In this document: in pieces, positions 51,238 through 61,385 of the stretch
How positions within the stretch are numbered: position 1 is the stretch's first letter
Layout: every line of letters begins with the position of its first letter
The notes under the pieces: generated by a model
Seen by the model: only the letters and a program-made list of their open reading frames with translations
What the model was told of the DNA's origin: nothing
The model's database searches: none
Program-made: the position numbers and the translations under genes
Assembly (NCBI GenBank): GCA_036501825.1
Contig: DASXZP010000036.1
Coordinates: 62,001-126,000, forward strand
Direction of reading: 5' to 3'
DNA length: 64,000 nucleotides
Source: JAFECT01 sp036501825
GTDB lineage: Bacteria; Pseudomonadota; Alphaproteobacteria; Caulobacterales; Caulobacteraceae

Positions 51238-52185
51238 ATGATTTCACAGATGCCGCCCGCCAAACCCGCCGTGAAACGGCCCGACGCAAAGGGAAACGCC
51301 GACCCGGGCGCCCGTGACTCCGGCGAACCCGCGACGTTCGAGGTCCGGCGCGGGGCCCGGCTTTCGACGCCCCTCGTGTTCGCCTCGCCCCACTCCGGAA
51401 GGGTCTATCCGCAGGCCCTGCTCCTGGCCTCGGCCCTCGACGGCCATGCGCTGCGCCGCTCCGAGGACGCCCTGGTGGACGACCTGATCGAGCCGGCCTT
51501 TGCCCGCGGCGTGGCCGGCGTGCTGTGCAAGGTGGCCCGGGTCTATGTCGACGTGAACCGCGACCCGTGGGAGCTCGACCCCGCCATGTTCGACGGCCGC
51601 CTGCCGGCCTATGCCCGCTCGCAGAGCGCGCGGGTGGCCGCGGGCCTGGGCTCGATCGCCAAGGTCGTGGGCGAGGGGCAGGAGGTCTACGCCCGCAAAC
51701 TCTCCTTCGCCGAGGTGAAGGCGCGGATCGAGGCGGTGCATCAGCCCTATCACAAGGCGCTCGGCGGCCTTTTGTCCGAGGCGCGCAAGGCGTTCGGGGT
51801 CGCGGTGCTGATCGACTGGCACTCGATGCCCTCGGCCGCCTCGCGGTCCGAGGCCCAGCGCGGGCGGGTGCGGCCGGACATCGTGCTGGGCGACCGTCAC
51901 GGGGCGGCGTGCGGACGCAGGCTCAGCCAGGCCATGCGCGGGGCGCTGGAGGGCATGGGCTATGTGGTGGGGATGAACACCCCCTACGCCGGCGGCTACA
52001 CCACCGAGACCTACGGGCGGCCTCACGGCGGCTATCACGCGCTGCAGGTCGAGATCGATCGGTCGATCTACCTGAACGAGGCCAGCCTCGAACCCTCGGC
52101 CGGGTTTGCGCGGGTGCGGCAGGACCTGGAACAGGTGTGCGAGACGCTGCTGCAGACCGATTGGAAGCAGACGCTCCGGTCCTGA
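51238..52185 (+). CDS. N-formylglutamate amidohydrolase family protein
   Basis: A 315-residue metallohydrolase. Marks: PLVFASPHSGRVYPQALL, SEDALVDDLIEPAF, VARVYVDVNRDPWELDPAMFDG, VLIDWHSMPS and TYGRPHGGYHALQVEIDRSIYLNE, all typical of the FGase (HutG-like) family. It may cleave N-formylglutamate to glutamate and formate. No other histidine-degradation gene is close, so the substrate is uncertain. A Met four codons later is an alternative start. Confidence 0.88.
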   Translation: MISQMPPAKPAVKRPDAKGNADPGARDSGEPATFEVRRGARLSTPLVFASPHSGRVYPQALLLASALDGHALRRSEDALVDDLIEPAFARGVAGVLCKVARVYVDVNRDPWELDPAMFDGRLPAYARSQSARVAAGLGSIAKVVGEGQEVYARKLSFAEVKARIEAVHQPYHKALGGLLSEARKAFGVAVLIDWHSMPSAASRSEAQRGRVRPDIVLGDRHGAACGRRLSQAMRGALEGMGYVVGMNTPYAGGYTTETYGRPHGGYHALQVEIDRSIYLNEASLEPSAGFARVRQDLEQVCETLLQTDWKQTLRS

Positions 52186-52209
52186 CGAAGGACGTTCAGG
52201 ACAAAAAAA

Positions 52210-52230
52210 GGCCGCGCAAAAAGCGCGGCC
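52210..52230. terminator. Stable hairpin, terminator-like on the minus strand
   Basis: GGCCGCGC (52210-52217), a loop of five A, and GCGCGGCC (52223-52230) form a perfect 8-bp stem. On the plus strand no T-run follows it; on the minus strand seven T follow (the As at 52203-52209). It may end plus-strand transcription of the amidohydrolase gene weakly, or an antisense transcript strongly. Confidence 0.5.
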
Positions 52231-52351
52231 TGAGGGTCATGGGGAGGAAACGCCCAAAAGAGCGTCGTCAACGTCGAGGACGCTGAACAGCTTCAATTTA
52301 CGCTGCAGCGCACAATGCGCAAGCCTTTCGGGCCGGTTTTCGATCACGGTT

Positions 52352-52365
52352 GGTTACAGGTAACC
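52352..52365. promoter_or_regulatory. Palindrome upstream of lpd
   Basis: GGTTACAGGTAACC is a perfect inverted repeat with a two-base centre. It lies about 200 bases before lpd. An operator is possible; no binding protein is known. Confidence 0.35.
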
Positions 52366-52562
52366 GTCATACTTTCCCTTCCGAACAAGGAATTTTCGCG
52401 AACGGCCGTCCATGCCGCATTTGCGAAGAAATCCGCTGCGACGCACCCCAGCTTCGGCTTAGGGGCGGCCGGGCCATCTCTGGTTGACCGGTCATGCCCG
52501 CAGATTAGTGTGCCCGCGCCTCGACCCTCCCCCGACGCCGCCTAATCCAAAGGACTCTCTCC

Positions 52563-53987
<1,425 letters not shown>

Positions 53988-53990
53988 GTT

Positions 53991-54251
53991 CAAGAGAGAG
54001 TGAACCAGGAAGCGCACCAAGCGCACTAAGAAGAAAATTGTCCACGAAGCACACGAACCACACAAACAAGACGCGATCGTCGGCGCGTAGCGCCATCCAG
54101 TAAACTGCGTCTGCGACGCGGGAGAACGCGTTCGTGTGGTTCGTGTGGTTCGTGGACAAACTCTAGCGACCTGAAACTCACGGTCACGGCTGCCGGTCAA
54201 GCGCAGCACTCTTCGTGCGCTTGGTGCGCTTGGTGGTTAGTCCCTCTTGCT
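53991..54251. repeat. Long imperfect inverted repeat with short internal repeats
   Basis: The whole space between lpd and the next gene is one inverted repeat. The outer arms carry AAGCGCACCAAGCGCAC (54011-54026) and its complement near 54211-54237; the inner arms carry TTGTCCACGAAGCACACGAA (from 54038) and its near-complement at 54131-54160. Inside the arms the unit CACACGAACCA or GTTCGTGTG repeats about every 10 bases. Such GTTCGTGTGG-rich intergenic repeats are found in several environmental bacterial genomes. The RNA would form a strong hairpin. Confidence 0.85.
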
Positions 54252-54637
54252 CACTCCGCCTTGTAAGTAAGGTAGCTGCGTTCGACCATGCGGCGCAGGC
54301 CTTCGTAGGCTTCGGTGAGTTCTTCGAAGGCGGCGCGCATTTCGGCGAGCTTGGCGATCTTGTCGGCGGTTGCGGGCGTGGCGCCGGAGGAGATGGCCAG
54401 GGCTTCCCTTACCCAGTGGGCGCGGGCGAGGGCGGCTTGCACGGCCATGCGCTGGAACGTGGCCGCGTCGACCTGGCCCACGACCTTGGCCAGCACTTCG
54501 CGGTTCGACGCAAAGGCGGTGTAGTCGATCTGTTCGAGCTGGCCGCGCAGGCGCCGCTGGTCCTGGGGATCGGCGACCTCGGGTTCGAAGTGGTCCGACG
54601 CCACGCGGCGGACGCTCGCAGTACGGATGCTCGACAT
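54251..54637 (-). CDS. Conserved-looking hypothetical protein, helical
   Basis: A 128-residue acidic-to-neutral, helix-rich protein that I do not recognise. It is hydrophilic, has no signal peptide or membrane segment, and contains a helical stretch such as RLRGQLEQIDYTAFASNREVLAKVVGQV. It is convergent with lpd across the inverted repeat; the gene's stop lies in the edge of that repeat. Codon use looks like the neighbours, so it is probably a real gene. Confidence 0.55.
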   Translation of the reverse strand: MSSIRTASVRRVASDHFEPEVADPQDQRRLRGQLEQIDYTAFASNREVLAKVVGQVDAATFQRMAVQAALARAHWVREALAISSGATPATADKIAKLAEMRAAFEELTEAYEGLRRMVERSYLTYKAE

Positions 54638-54700
54638 GGCGTTCCTCCGCCTTGGCCGACCAGGGTGAACCCGATGGCTTAACGCCCGATTGAGAGCGCG

Positions 54701-54976
54701 TCAGCCATAGCGGGCGGCGTGGTCCGCGTCGGAATCGAGGATGGTGAGCCGCCCGACCGTCAGTTCCCCCACCTCCAGCCGGCGCACCTTCAGGGTCTTG
54801 ACCGCGGCGTTGCGCACCGCCAGCCGCCCGATCGCCACCGCGCCCACGGCAAAGGCGCCGAGCGCGAGCGCCCCGAAGGCCAGGGCCCCGACGCTGCCCG
54901 CCCCCAGAGCCGCGCCCGCGCGCCGCGGGGTGAGCTCCCGGGCATAGAGGGTTCGTTCGTCCACACGCTTGTTCAT
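54701..54976 (-). CDS. Small hypothetical Ala/Gly-rich protein
   Basis: A 91-residue protein of unknown function. A basic N-terminus is followed by an Ala/Gly/Leu-rich stretch of periodic five-residue turns (ALAFGALALGAFAVGAVAIGRL), then a similarly periodic segment (RLEVGELTVGRLTI). The regular spacing recalls pentapeptide-like or beta-helical packing, or a membrane-associated segment. It is 63 bases upstream of the preceding hypothetical gene on the same strand. Confidence 0.5.
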   Translation of the reverse strand: MNKRVDERTLYARELTPRRAGAALGAGSVGALAFGALALGAFAVGAVAIGRLAVRNAAVKTLKVRRLEVGELTVGRLTILDSDADHAARYG

Positions 54977-55036
54977 GGGGCAGGTCCTTCCGCTCGGAAG
55001 GCATATGGGGCGCGGGCTTGCGGCTTGGGAAGGGCG

Positions 55037-55984
55037 TCAGGCGCGCGGATGGGCCTTGGCGTAGGCCTTCAGCAGGCGCTCGGCGTCGACGGCGGCGTAT
55101 TTCTGGGTGGTCGACAGCGAGGCGTGGCCGAGCAGTTCCTGGATCGAACGCAGATCGGCGCCGGCGCCCAGCAGGTGGGTCGCGAACGAGTGGCGCAGCG
55201 CGTGCGGCGTCGCGCTCTTGGGCAGGCCGAGGCGGCTGCGCAGCCGCTGCACCGTCGCCTGCACCTGACGCGGCGTAAGCGCGCCGCCGCGCGCGGCGCG
55301 GAACAGCGGTTCGGTCGGCGGCAAGGGCCAAGGGACTTGCGCGAGATAGGAGTCCACCGCGGCCCGCACCGCCGGCAGCACCGGGACCATGCGGGTCTTG
55401 GAACCCTTGCCCTTGATGCGCAACGTGTCCGGCAACGGCGCGTCGGCGCGCGTCAGCGACAGCGCTTCGGAAATGCGCAGGCCGCAACCGTAGAGCAGAG
55501 TCAAGACCGCGCGGTCGCGCGCGAGCGCCCATTCCGCGGCGTCGGGATCGGCTTCAGATTCTTCGAGCAGGCCCTTGGCCTGGTCTTCGGTGACCGGCCG
55601 CGGCAGCGACGGCGGCAGGCGCGGGCCGCGCACCAGCGCGACCGAGACATTGGCGACGCCGAAACGGCGGTCGAGCCATTTGTGGAATCCGCGGATGGCG
55701 GAGATCAGTTGGCTGAGTGAACGCGGCGCCAGCGCGTGCTCGCCCTGGCGGCGCGACGCGAGATAGGCGCGCAACTCCGCCGCCGAAATGTCGCTCAGTG
55801 TGCCGATGGTGAGGGCTTCACCGCGATGGCCGTCGAGGAAGCCGAGGTAATCGCCGACGTTGTGGGCATAGGCTTCGAGCGTGCGCGGTGAGGCGCGCCG
55901 TTCGTCGCGCATGTAACCGATGTAGGCGAAAAGCGCTTCGCGCGTTGGCGCGGTGCGCTCGGGAAGGTTCAGAGTACGGGCCAC
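55037..55984 (-). CDS. xerC: Tyrosine recombinase XerC
   Basis: A 315-residue chromosome-dimer resolvase acting with XerD at dif. It has the SAM-like N-terminal domain (FAYIGYMRDERRASPRTLEAYAHNVGDYLGFL) and the catalytic domain with Arg in LLYGCGLRISEALSL, KGKGSKTRMVPV, HALRHSFATHLLGAGADLRSIQELLGHASLSTTQKYAAVD (H-x-x-R, H and Tyr). The GTG start overlaps DUF484 by 16 bases. It is housekeeping, not a phage integrase, given its neighbours xerC-DUF484-transaldolase-priA. Confidence 0.92.
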   Translation of the reverse strand: MARTLNLPERTAPTREALFAYIGYMRDERRASPRTLEAYAHNVGDYLGFLDGHRGEALTIGTLSDISAAELRAYLASRRQGEHALAPRSLSQLISAIRGFHKWLDRRFGVANVSVALVRGPRLPPSLPRPVTEDQAKGLLEESEADPDAAEWALARDRAVLTLLYGCGLRISEALSLTRADAPLPDTLRIKGKGSKTRMVPVLPAVRAAVDSYLAQVPWPLPPTEPLFRAARGGALTPRQVQATVQRLRSRLGLPKSATPHALRHSFATHLLGAGADLRSIQELLGHASLSTTQKYAAVDAERLLKAYAKAHPRA

Positions 55985-56673
55985 CGCTCCGCCGTGCGCT
56001 CGACCACCCGCGCCACGAAGGCCACGAGCTCGGCGCCCATGTCGCTGGAAAAGCCATCGGGGTCGGGCGAACCGAACGCCACCAGCGCCGGCCGCGCGTG
56101 CGACCACAAGGACAGACGCACCAGGGCGGAGGATTTCACCTCGCCCGCGCGGCCTTCGAACATGCCCTCGTTGCCGGTGTCTTCGCCGAGACGCGACAGG
56201 CCATCGACGCCCAGCAGCATGTCGACGACGCTTTCCTCCAGCGGGCGCCAGCCGTGCGGCACGCCGCCGGGACGCTCCAATGCGATGACGCCGCAGACGA
56301 GGCCGAACCGGTGTCGCGCCGCTTCGTCGAGCCGGCGCGCGAGGTCGGTGTGGTTGCGGCTTTCCAGAATGTCGATCACCGCCGCGTGGGTCTGGGCTTG
56401 GGCCGCGAAGTTGGCGCGCGCGACCTGTTCGATCGCCTTGCGCGCGCCGCTCTCGCGCGCGGCCACCGCTTCCAGCCGCGCCAACGCCGCGCGGCCGAAG
56501 TCGACGACGTTGGGACCGGTGGGCTTTAAGCCCAACGTCTCCTGCAGCTCGCGGTCCTGGGCGAAGTGTTCGGGATGGGCCTGCAGAAAGGCGCGCACCA
56601 GGGGCCAGGACGGTTCGGCCTTGGCTTCACTTTCCGGCGCGTCGTTCGCCGCAATGAGATCACGCGTGGTCAC
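55969..56673 (-). CDS. DUF484 family protein (GAF-like)
   Basis: A 234-residue protein of the DUF484 family, often found directly upstream of xerC in proteobacteria. The N-terminal PSWPLVRAFLQAHPEHFAQDRELQETLGL and the later GAF-like region (VVDFGRAALARLEAVAARE) fit. Function unknown. Its 4-base overlap with the transaldolase gene upstream and 16-base overlap with xerC show one operon. Confidence 0.85.
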   Translation of the reverse strand: MTTRDLIAANDAPESEAKAEPSWPLVRAFLQAHPEHFAQDRELQETLGLKPTGPNVVDFGRAALARLEAVAARESGARKAIEQVARANFAAQAQTHAAVIDILESRNHTDLARRLDEAARHRFGLVCGVIALERPGGVPHGWRPLEESVVDMLLGVDGLSRLGEDTGNEGMFEGRAGEVKSSALVRLSLWSHARPALVAFGSPDPDGFSSDMGAELVAFVARVVERTAERWPVL

Positions 56674-57323
56674 AGAATCGATTGCCCCGTCTTCGCCCAG
56701 TCGCTCATGAACTGTTCAAGCCCCTTTTCGGTTAAGGGGTGCTTGACGAGGTCCCGGAACACCTGGGGCGGAATGGTCGCACAGTCGGCCCCGGCGATGG
56801 CCGCGTCGCGCACATGGTTCGAGGTGCGGATCGAGGCGGCCAGGATGTCGGTGTCGAACTCGAAATTGTCGTAGATCGCCCGGATCTCGCGGATCAGCTC
56901 CATGCCGTCGGCGCCATAGTCGTCCAGCCGGCCGATGAAGGGCGAGATGAACCCGGCGCCGGCCTTGGCCGCCATCAGGGCCTGGGCGGCGGTAAAGCAC
57001 AGGGTCACGTTCACCTGGATGCCCTGGCGCGCCAGCTCCGAGGTCGCCTTCAGCCCGTCCCAGGTCAGGGGCACCTTCACCGCCACATTGGGGGCGATGG
57101 CGGCCAGCTTCTCGCCCTCGCGGATCATGGCGCCCGATTCGGTGGCCGCCACCTCGGCCGAGACCGGGCCTTGGACCAGGGCGCAGATCTCGGCGATCAC
57201 CTCGGCCATGGGCCGGCCCGCCTTGGCGATCAGGGTCGGGTTGGTGGTCACCCCGTCGACCAGGCCGGTGGAGGCGAGATCGGCGATCAAGGCGGTGTCG
57301 GCGGTGTCCACGAAGAGCTGCAT
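56670..57323 (-). CDS. Transaldolase-like fructose-6-phosphate aldolase family protein
   Basis: A 217-residue short transaldolase. It has MQLFVDTADTALIADL, GVTTNPTLIAKAG, the Schiff-base lysine in VAVKVPLTWDGLKAT, and AGAGFISPFIGRLDDYG. Proteins of this size are called transaldolase or FSA depending on a few residues; a pentose-phosphate role is likely. It is divergent from priA. Confidence 0.9.
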   Translation of the reverse strand: MQLFVDTADTALIADLASTGLVDGVTTNPTLIAKAGRPMAEVIAEICALVQGPVSAEVAATESGAMIREGEKLAAIAPNVAVKVPLTWDGLKATSELARQGIQVNVTLCFTAAQALMAAKAGAGFISPFIGRLDDYGADGMELIREIRAIYDNFEFDTDILAASIRTSNHVRDAAIAGADCATIPPQVFRDLVKHPLTEKGLEQFMSDWAKTGQSIL

Positions 57324-57456
57324 GACGGGGTTCCTGGGGATGGAGTCGCCGTCTCTCTAGTCCACGCGGATTCGGCGCGCGACAAAATCCCCCCAAAGCC
57401 TCCTGTTTAGCTTCGCCTCGCCGAAACCAGGCCTCGTCCCCAGATAGACTGCCATC

Positions 57457-59616
57457 GTGAGAATCGCCCAGGTCCTGTTGCCATTGCCGCTGGCGGAAGC
57501 CTTCGACTACGAGATCCCTGAGGGGCTCGAGGTCGCGGTGGGCGACCATGTGGTCGTACCGCTGGGCCCGCGCGAGGTCTGGGGCGTGGTGCGCGGCCTG
57601 AAGGACGGCGCGGGCTTCAACCGGCCGCTGAAACGGGTGATCGAGCGGATCGAGATTGATCCCCTGCCGCTGAATACCCTGAACTTCGTGGAATGGGCGG
57701 CCCACTGGCAGGTGGCGCCGCCGGGCGACCCGCTGGCCATCGCGTTGCGCGGCCTGCGCGCCGAGCCGCCCAGGCCCTCCAAGCGCCTGTTCATCACCGG
57801 CAAGCCGACCGCGCGCATGACGCCGGCGCGCGAACGGGTGCTGGAAGCCGCCGTCGCGGGGGCTGCGACCTCCGCGGCCCTGGCCAAGGTCGCCGGGGTT
57901 TCGACCGGGGTGGTGAAGGCGCTGCTCGACGAAGGCGTGCTCGACATCGAAGAAGTCCCGCCGTCGCGGGAGTGGCCGGCGCCCGATCCCGACTTTGCGG
58001 CGGCCAAACTGAGCGAGAGCCAGGGCGCCGCGGCCCGCGCGCTGAACGCGATGATCGACGAACGCGGGTTTCGCGTGGCGTTGCTGGACGGTGTCACCGG
58101 GTCGGGCAAGACGGAGGTCTATCTCGAAGCCTGCGCGCACCAACTCGCGATCGATCCCGAGGCGCAGGTGCTGGTGCTGTTGCCGGAGATTGCGCTGACC
58201 CAGGCGGTGATCGCGCGCTTCACCGAACGCTTTGGCGCCGCGCCCGCGGAATGGCATTCGAGCGTGTCGTCACCCAAACGGCGCAAGGTGTGGGACGCGG
58301 TCGCCGATGGGCGCGCGCGCATTGTGGTGGGCGCACGCTCGGCGCTGTTCCTGCCCTTCCGCAAGCTGAAGCTGATCGTCATCGACGAGGAGCACGACTC
58401 CTCGTTCAAACAGGACGAGGGCTTCATCTATCACGCCCGGGACCTCGCCATTGCGCGCGCGCGCATCGAAGGAGCGTCGGTGGTGCTGGCCTCGGCCACG
58501 CCGTCGCTGGAAACGCTTTGGAACGCGGAACAGGGCCGCTATCGCTGGCTACGGCTGGCGGCGCGGCACGGGCGGGCGGAAGAACCCGAGGTCGACCTCA
58601 TCGATCTGCGCGAACATCCGCCGGAGGCGGGGCATTGGCTTTCGGCGCCGCTGGTGACGGCGATGGCGGAAACCATCGAGCGCGGCGAACAGGTTCTGTT
58701 GTTCTTGAACCGCCGCGGCTATGCGCCGGTGGTGATCTGCAAGGCGTGCGGCGCGCGCATGACCTCGCCCAACAGCGACAGCTGGCTGGTGGAGCACCGC
58801 TACACTGGGCGTCTGATATGCCACCTCACCGGCTTTTCCATGCCGAAGCCGAAGACCTGTCCGCACTGCGGCGCGGCGGATTCGCTGGTCGCCATAGGCC
58901 CGGGTGTCGAACGCATCGAAGAAGAGGTGAAGAGCCTGTTCCCCGAGGCGCGGGTCGAGGTGTTCTCGTCGGACACGGCGCCCGACGGCGAAACCGCCCG
59001 CGAACTGATCGCGCGCATGGAGCGGGGCGAGATCGACGTGATGGTGGCGACGCAGGCCGCCGCGAAGGGTCACAACTTTCCGATGCTGACCCTGGTCGGC
59101 GTGGTCGATGCGGACCTGGGCCTGAAGGGCGGCGACCTGCGCGCCGGCGAGCGGACGTTCCAGCTGCTGGCGCAGGTGGCGGGCCGCGCGGGTCGCGCCA
59201 ACCATCCGGGCCGGGCGTTGCTACAGACCTGGGCGCCGGAGCACCCGGTGATGCAGGCGCTGAAGGCGCGAGACCGCGACGCGTTCGTGGCGGCGGAAAG
59301 CACCGGCCGCGAAATCTCACGCCTGCCGCCGTTCGGGCGGCTGGTGGCCCTGATTGTGTCGAGCGAAAATCCCGCCGCGCTGGATGGCGTCGTGCGCGCG
59401 CTGGCCGCCGCCGTTCCCAATGCCGAAGGCGCCGAAGTCTACGGCCCCGCCGACGCGCCGCTCAGTTTGATTCGAGGGCGACGGCGCAAGCGCTTCCTGG
59501 TGCGCGCCGATCGCAAGGTGGACGTGCAGTCGATGGTCTCGACCTGGCTCGCGCGCGTGAAGGTTCCGTCATCGGTACGCGTGGTGGTCGACGTGGATCC
59601 GTATAACTTTCTCTGA
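57457..59616 (+). CDS. priA: Primosomal protein PriA (replication-restart helicase), reduced zinc-cysteine set
   Basis: A 719-residue DEAH-type 3'-5' helicase that reloads the replisome at stalled forks. The N-terminal DNA-binding domain is followed by GVTGSGKTEVYLEA (Walker A), IDEEHDSSFKQDEGF and the C-terminal GRAGRANHPG. The zinc-binding insertion is altered: CKACG (Cys428, Cys431) and CPHCG (Cys468, Cys471) stand, but the second pair is SPNS (Ser437, Ser440) and the third is CHLTG (Cys455, Thr458), so five of eight usual cysteines remain. The start is a GTG. It may still be functional, possibly with one zinc site. Confidence 0.93.
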   Translation: MRIAQVLLPLPLAEAFDYEIPEGLEVAVGDHVVVPLGPREVWGVVRGLKDGAGFNRPLKRVIERIEIDPLPLNTLNFVEWAAHWQVAPPGDPLAIALRGLRAEPPRPSKRLFITGKPTARMTPARERVLEAAVAGAATSAALAKVAGVSTGVVKALLDEGVLDIEEVPPSREWPAPDPDFAAAKLSESQGAAARALNAMIDERGFRVALLDGVTGSGKTEVYLEACAHQLAIDPEAQVLVLLPEIALTQAVIARFTERFGAAPAEWHSSVSSPKRRKVWDAVADGRARIVVGARSALFLPFRKLKLIVIDEEHDSSFKQDEGFIYHARDLAIARARIEGASVVLASATPSLETLWNAEQGRYRWLRLAARHGRAEEPEVDLIDLREHPPEAGHWLSAPLVTAMAETIERGEQVLLFLNRRGYAPVVICKACGARMTSPNSDSWLVEHRYTGRLICHLTGFSMPKPKTCPHCGAADSLVAIGPGVERIEEEVKSLFPEARVEVFSSDTAPDGETARELIARMERGEIDVMVATQAAAKGHNFPMLTLVGVVDADLGLKGGDLRAGERTFQLLAQVAGRAGRANHPGRALLQTWAPEHPVMQALKARDRDAFVAAESTGREISRLPPFGRLVALIVSSENPAALDGVVRALAAAVPNAEGAEVYGPADAPLSLIRGRRRKRFLVRADRKVDVQSMVSTWLARVKVPSSVRVVVDVDPYNFL

Positions 59617-59640
59617 GTTTTGAACGGAATAGAAGCGGGT

Positions 59641-61305
59641 CTAGGTCGCGCCCTGGGGTTCCGGGGTTTCTTCGCCGAGTTCCCCCGCCCCGGCGCCTTC
59701 GCCTGGTTCCGCGACCGGTTCGGCCTTTTGCTGACCTGGCGCGCGGGCGCGTAGCGGCAGTTCCGGCACGAACAGCGTCACCACCAGCCCCAGGATCGCG
59801 ATAACCATGCCGGCCATGAACACGTCGGCCATGGCGGTGGAGAAGGCGGCGCGGACCAGCGGGTCGACAGCGATGGTTTTGCCGTGGCCGCCGGCGGCCT
59901 GGTTGGCGACGGCAAGCGCCTGCAACTTGTCGATGGTCATCGGCGTGCCGCCCTTGGACGCGACCTTGGCCATCTGGGCCGCGAGCGACTGGGTCATGAT
60001 GGCGCCGAAGATCGTTGCGCCGACGGTGCCGCCGATCTGGCGGAAGAACTGCGACGAGCTGGTGGCGACGCCGATGCGGTCCATCGGCACCGCGTTCTGA
60101 ATCGCCACGCTGAACAGACTCTGCGCCGGGCCGAGGCCGATGCCGAGGAGCAGCACGCGCCAGATCATGCCGTACACCGTGGTGTGGGCGTCGATCCGCG
60201 TCATGAAGAACATGCCGATGACGAGACAGACCGCACCCACGAGCATGATCGGCTTATACCGCCCGGTCTTGCTCATCAGACGCCCGGAGATGACCGCGCC
60301 TCCGATCAGGCCGAGCATCATCGGCAGCATGACCATGCCGCTCAGCGCCTGTTTCACGCCCAGGCCGAGCTGCAGATAGAGCCCGAGGAACAGGGCTGCG
60401 CCCATGAAGGCCATGTTGATGATGAAGGACGCGAGGTTGGCGAGGGTGAACACCGGCGTCTTGAACAGGCCGAGCGGCAACAGCGGCTCGGAGAACTTCA
60501 GCTCGTTGATCAAAAACAGGACGAGCGACACGGCGAAGGTCGCGATCAGGCCCAGAATGATAGGCGAGCTCCAGGCATGGGTGTGGCCGCCCCAGCTCAA
60601 CGCCAATAGCAACGGCACGAAGGCGGTCAGGATCAACAGGGCGCCGAGGTAATCAACCTTGCCGCCGCGACCGGCCTTCAGGGCCGGCGTCTTCGTCCAG
60701 ATCATGAACAGGGCGAGCGCGCCGAACGGCAGGTTCACGTAGAAACACCAGCGCCAGCCCTCGATGATGAAGCCGCCCAAGTGGACCGTGCCGTACTGGG
60801 CTAGTCCGCCGCCGATCACCGGCCCGATGAGCGAAGCGAGACCGAACACGCCGCCGAAATAGCCGGAAAATTTGCCGCGTTCGCGCGGAGGGAACAGATC
60901 GGCCATGACCGCGAAAGCGCTGGTCATCAGCGCGCCGCCGCCGATGCCCTGCAGTCCGCGCGCCCCGATGAGTTGGGTCATGGCGCCGCCGACCAGCGGC
61001 AGATTCGCAATTTCTCCGGCCAGGCCACAGAGCCAGGAGCCGAAGAGGAAGATCAGCACGCCGATCAGGATGATTCGTTTGCGCCCGAACAGGTCGCCGA
61101 GCTTGCCCCAGATCGGCACCGTTGTGGTCGAGGTGAGCAGGTAGGTGGTGGTCAGCCACGAATAGAGATTGAGGCCTTTGAACTGCGCCGCGACCCGCGG
61201 CATCGCGCTGCCCACGATGGTCTGATCCATGGCGGCCAACAGCAAGACGATCATCAGGGCGATGAGGGTAATGCGCCGTTCCTGGGGGGTGGTCTCAACG
61301 GTCAT
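59641..61305 (-). CDS. MFS drug exporter, DHA2 (EmrB/QacA) family
   Basis: A 554-residue transporter with about 14 transmembrane helices. Marks: ITLIALMIVLLLAAMDQTIVGSAMPRVAAQF, WLTTTYLLTSTTTVPIWGKLGDLFGRKRI (motif A) and GARGLQGIGGGALMTSAFAVMADLFPPRERG (motif C-like). It probably exports hydrophobic or cationic compounds using the proton gradient. The C-terminus is a Pro/Glu/Gly tail of about 30 residues. It is convergent with priA. Confidence 0.9.
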   Translation of the reverse strand: MTVETTPQERRITLIALMIVLLLAAMDQTIVGSAMPRVAAQFKGLNLYSWLTTTYLLTSTTTVPIWGKLGDLFGRKRIILIGVLIFLFGSWLCGLAGEIANLPLVGGAMTQLIGARGLQGIGGGALMTSAFAVMADLFPPRERGKFSGYFGGVFGLASLIGPVIGGGLAQYGTVHLGGFIIEGWRWCFYVNLPFGALALFMIWTKTPALKAGRGGKVDYLGALLILTAFVPLLLALSWGGHTHAWSSPIILGLIATFAVSLVLFLINELKFSEPLLPLGLFKTPVFTLANLASFIINMAFMGAALFLGLYLQLGLGVKQALSGMVMLPMMLGLIGGAVISGRLMSKTGRYKPIMLVGAVCLVIGMFFMTRIDAHTTVYGMIWRVLLLGIGLGPAQSLFSVAIQNAVPMDRIGVATSSSQFFRQIGGTVGATIFGAIMTQSLAAQMAKVASKGGTPMTIDKLQALAVANQAAGGHGKTIAVDPLVRAAFSTAMADVFMAGMVIAILGLVVTLFVPELPLRARAPGQQKAEPVAEPGEGAGAGELGEETPEPQGAT

Positions 61306-61385
61306 GGCTTGCTCTGGGCCTCACTCCGAAGGGCGGGCGGTTTACCACGCGGCAAGGCGTTGCGGTAAACCAATACGTCCCCACC

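Larger units (their letters stand above)
52186..52562. other. Intergenic region between the N-formylglutamate amidohydrolase gene and lpd
   Basis: A 377-base gap. It holds a hairpin at 52210-52230 and a palindrome at 52352-52365, and ends with the lpd Shine-Dalgarno AAAGGA at 52549-52554. No convincing reading frame is seen; its lower GC around 52280-52420 suggests the lpd promoter. Confidence 0.55.

Noticed and set aside
52352..52365. Palindrome upstream of lpd as a PHB-regulator (PhaR) site
   Set aside because: The expected CTGC-spacer-GCAG pattern is not present, and no PHB gene is nearby.
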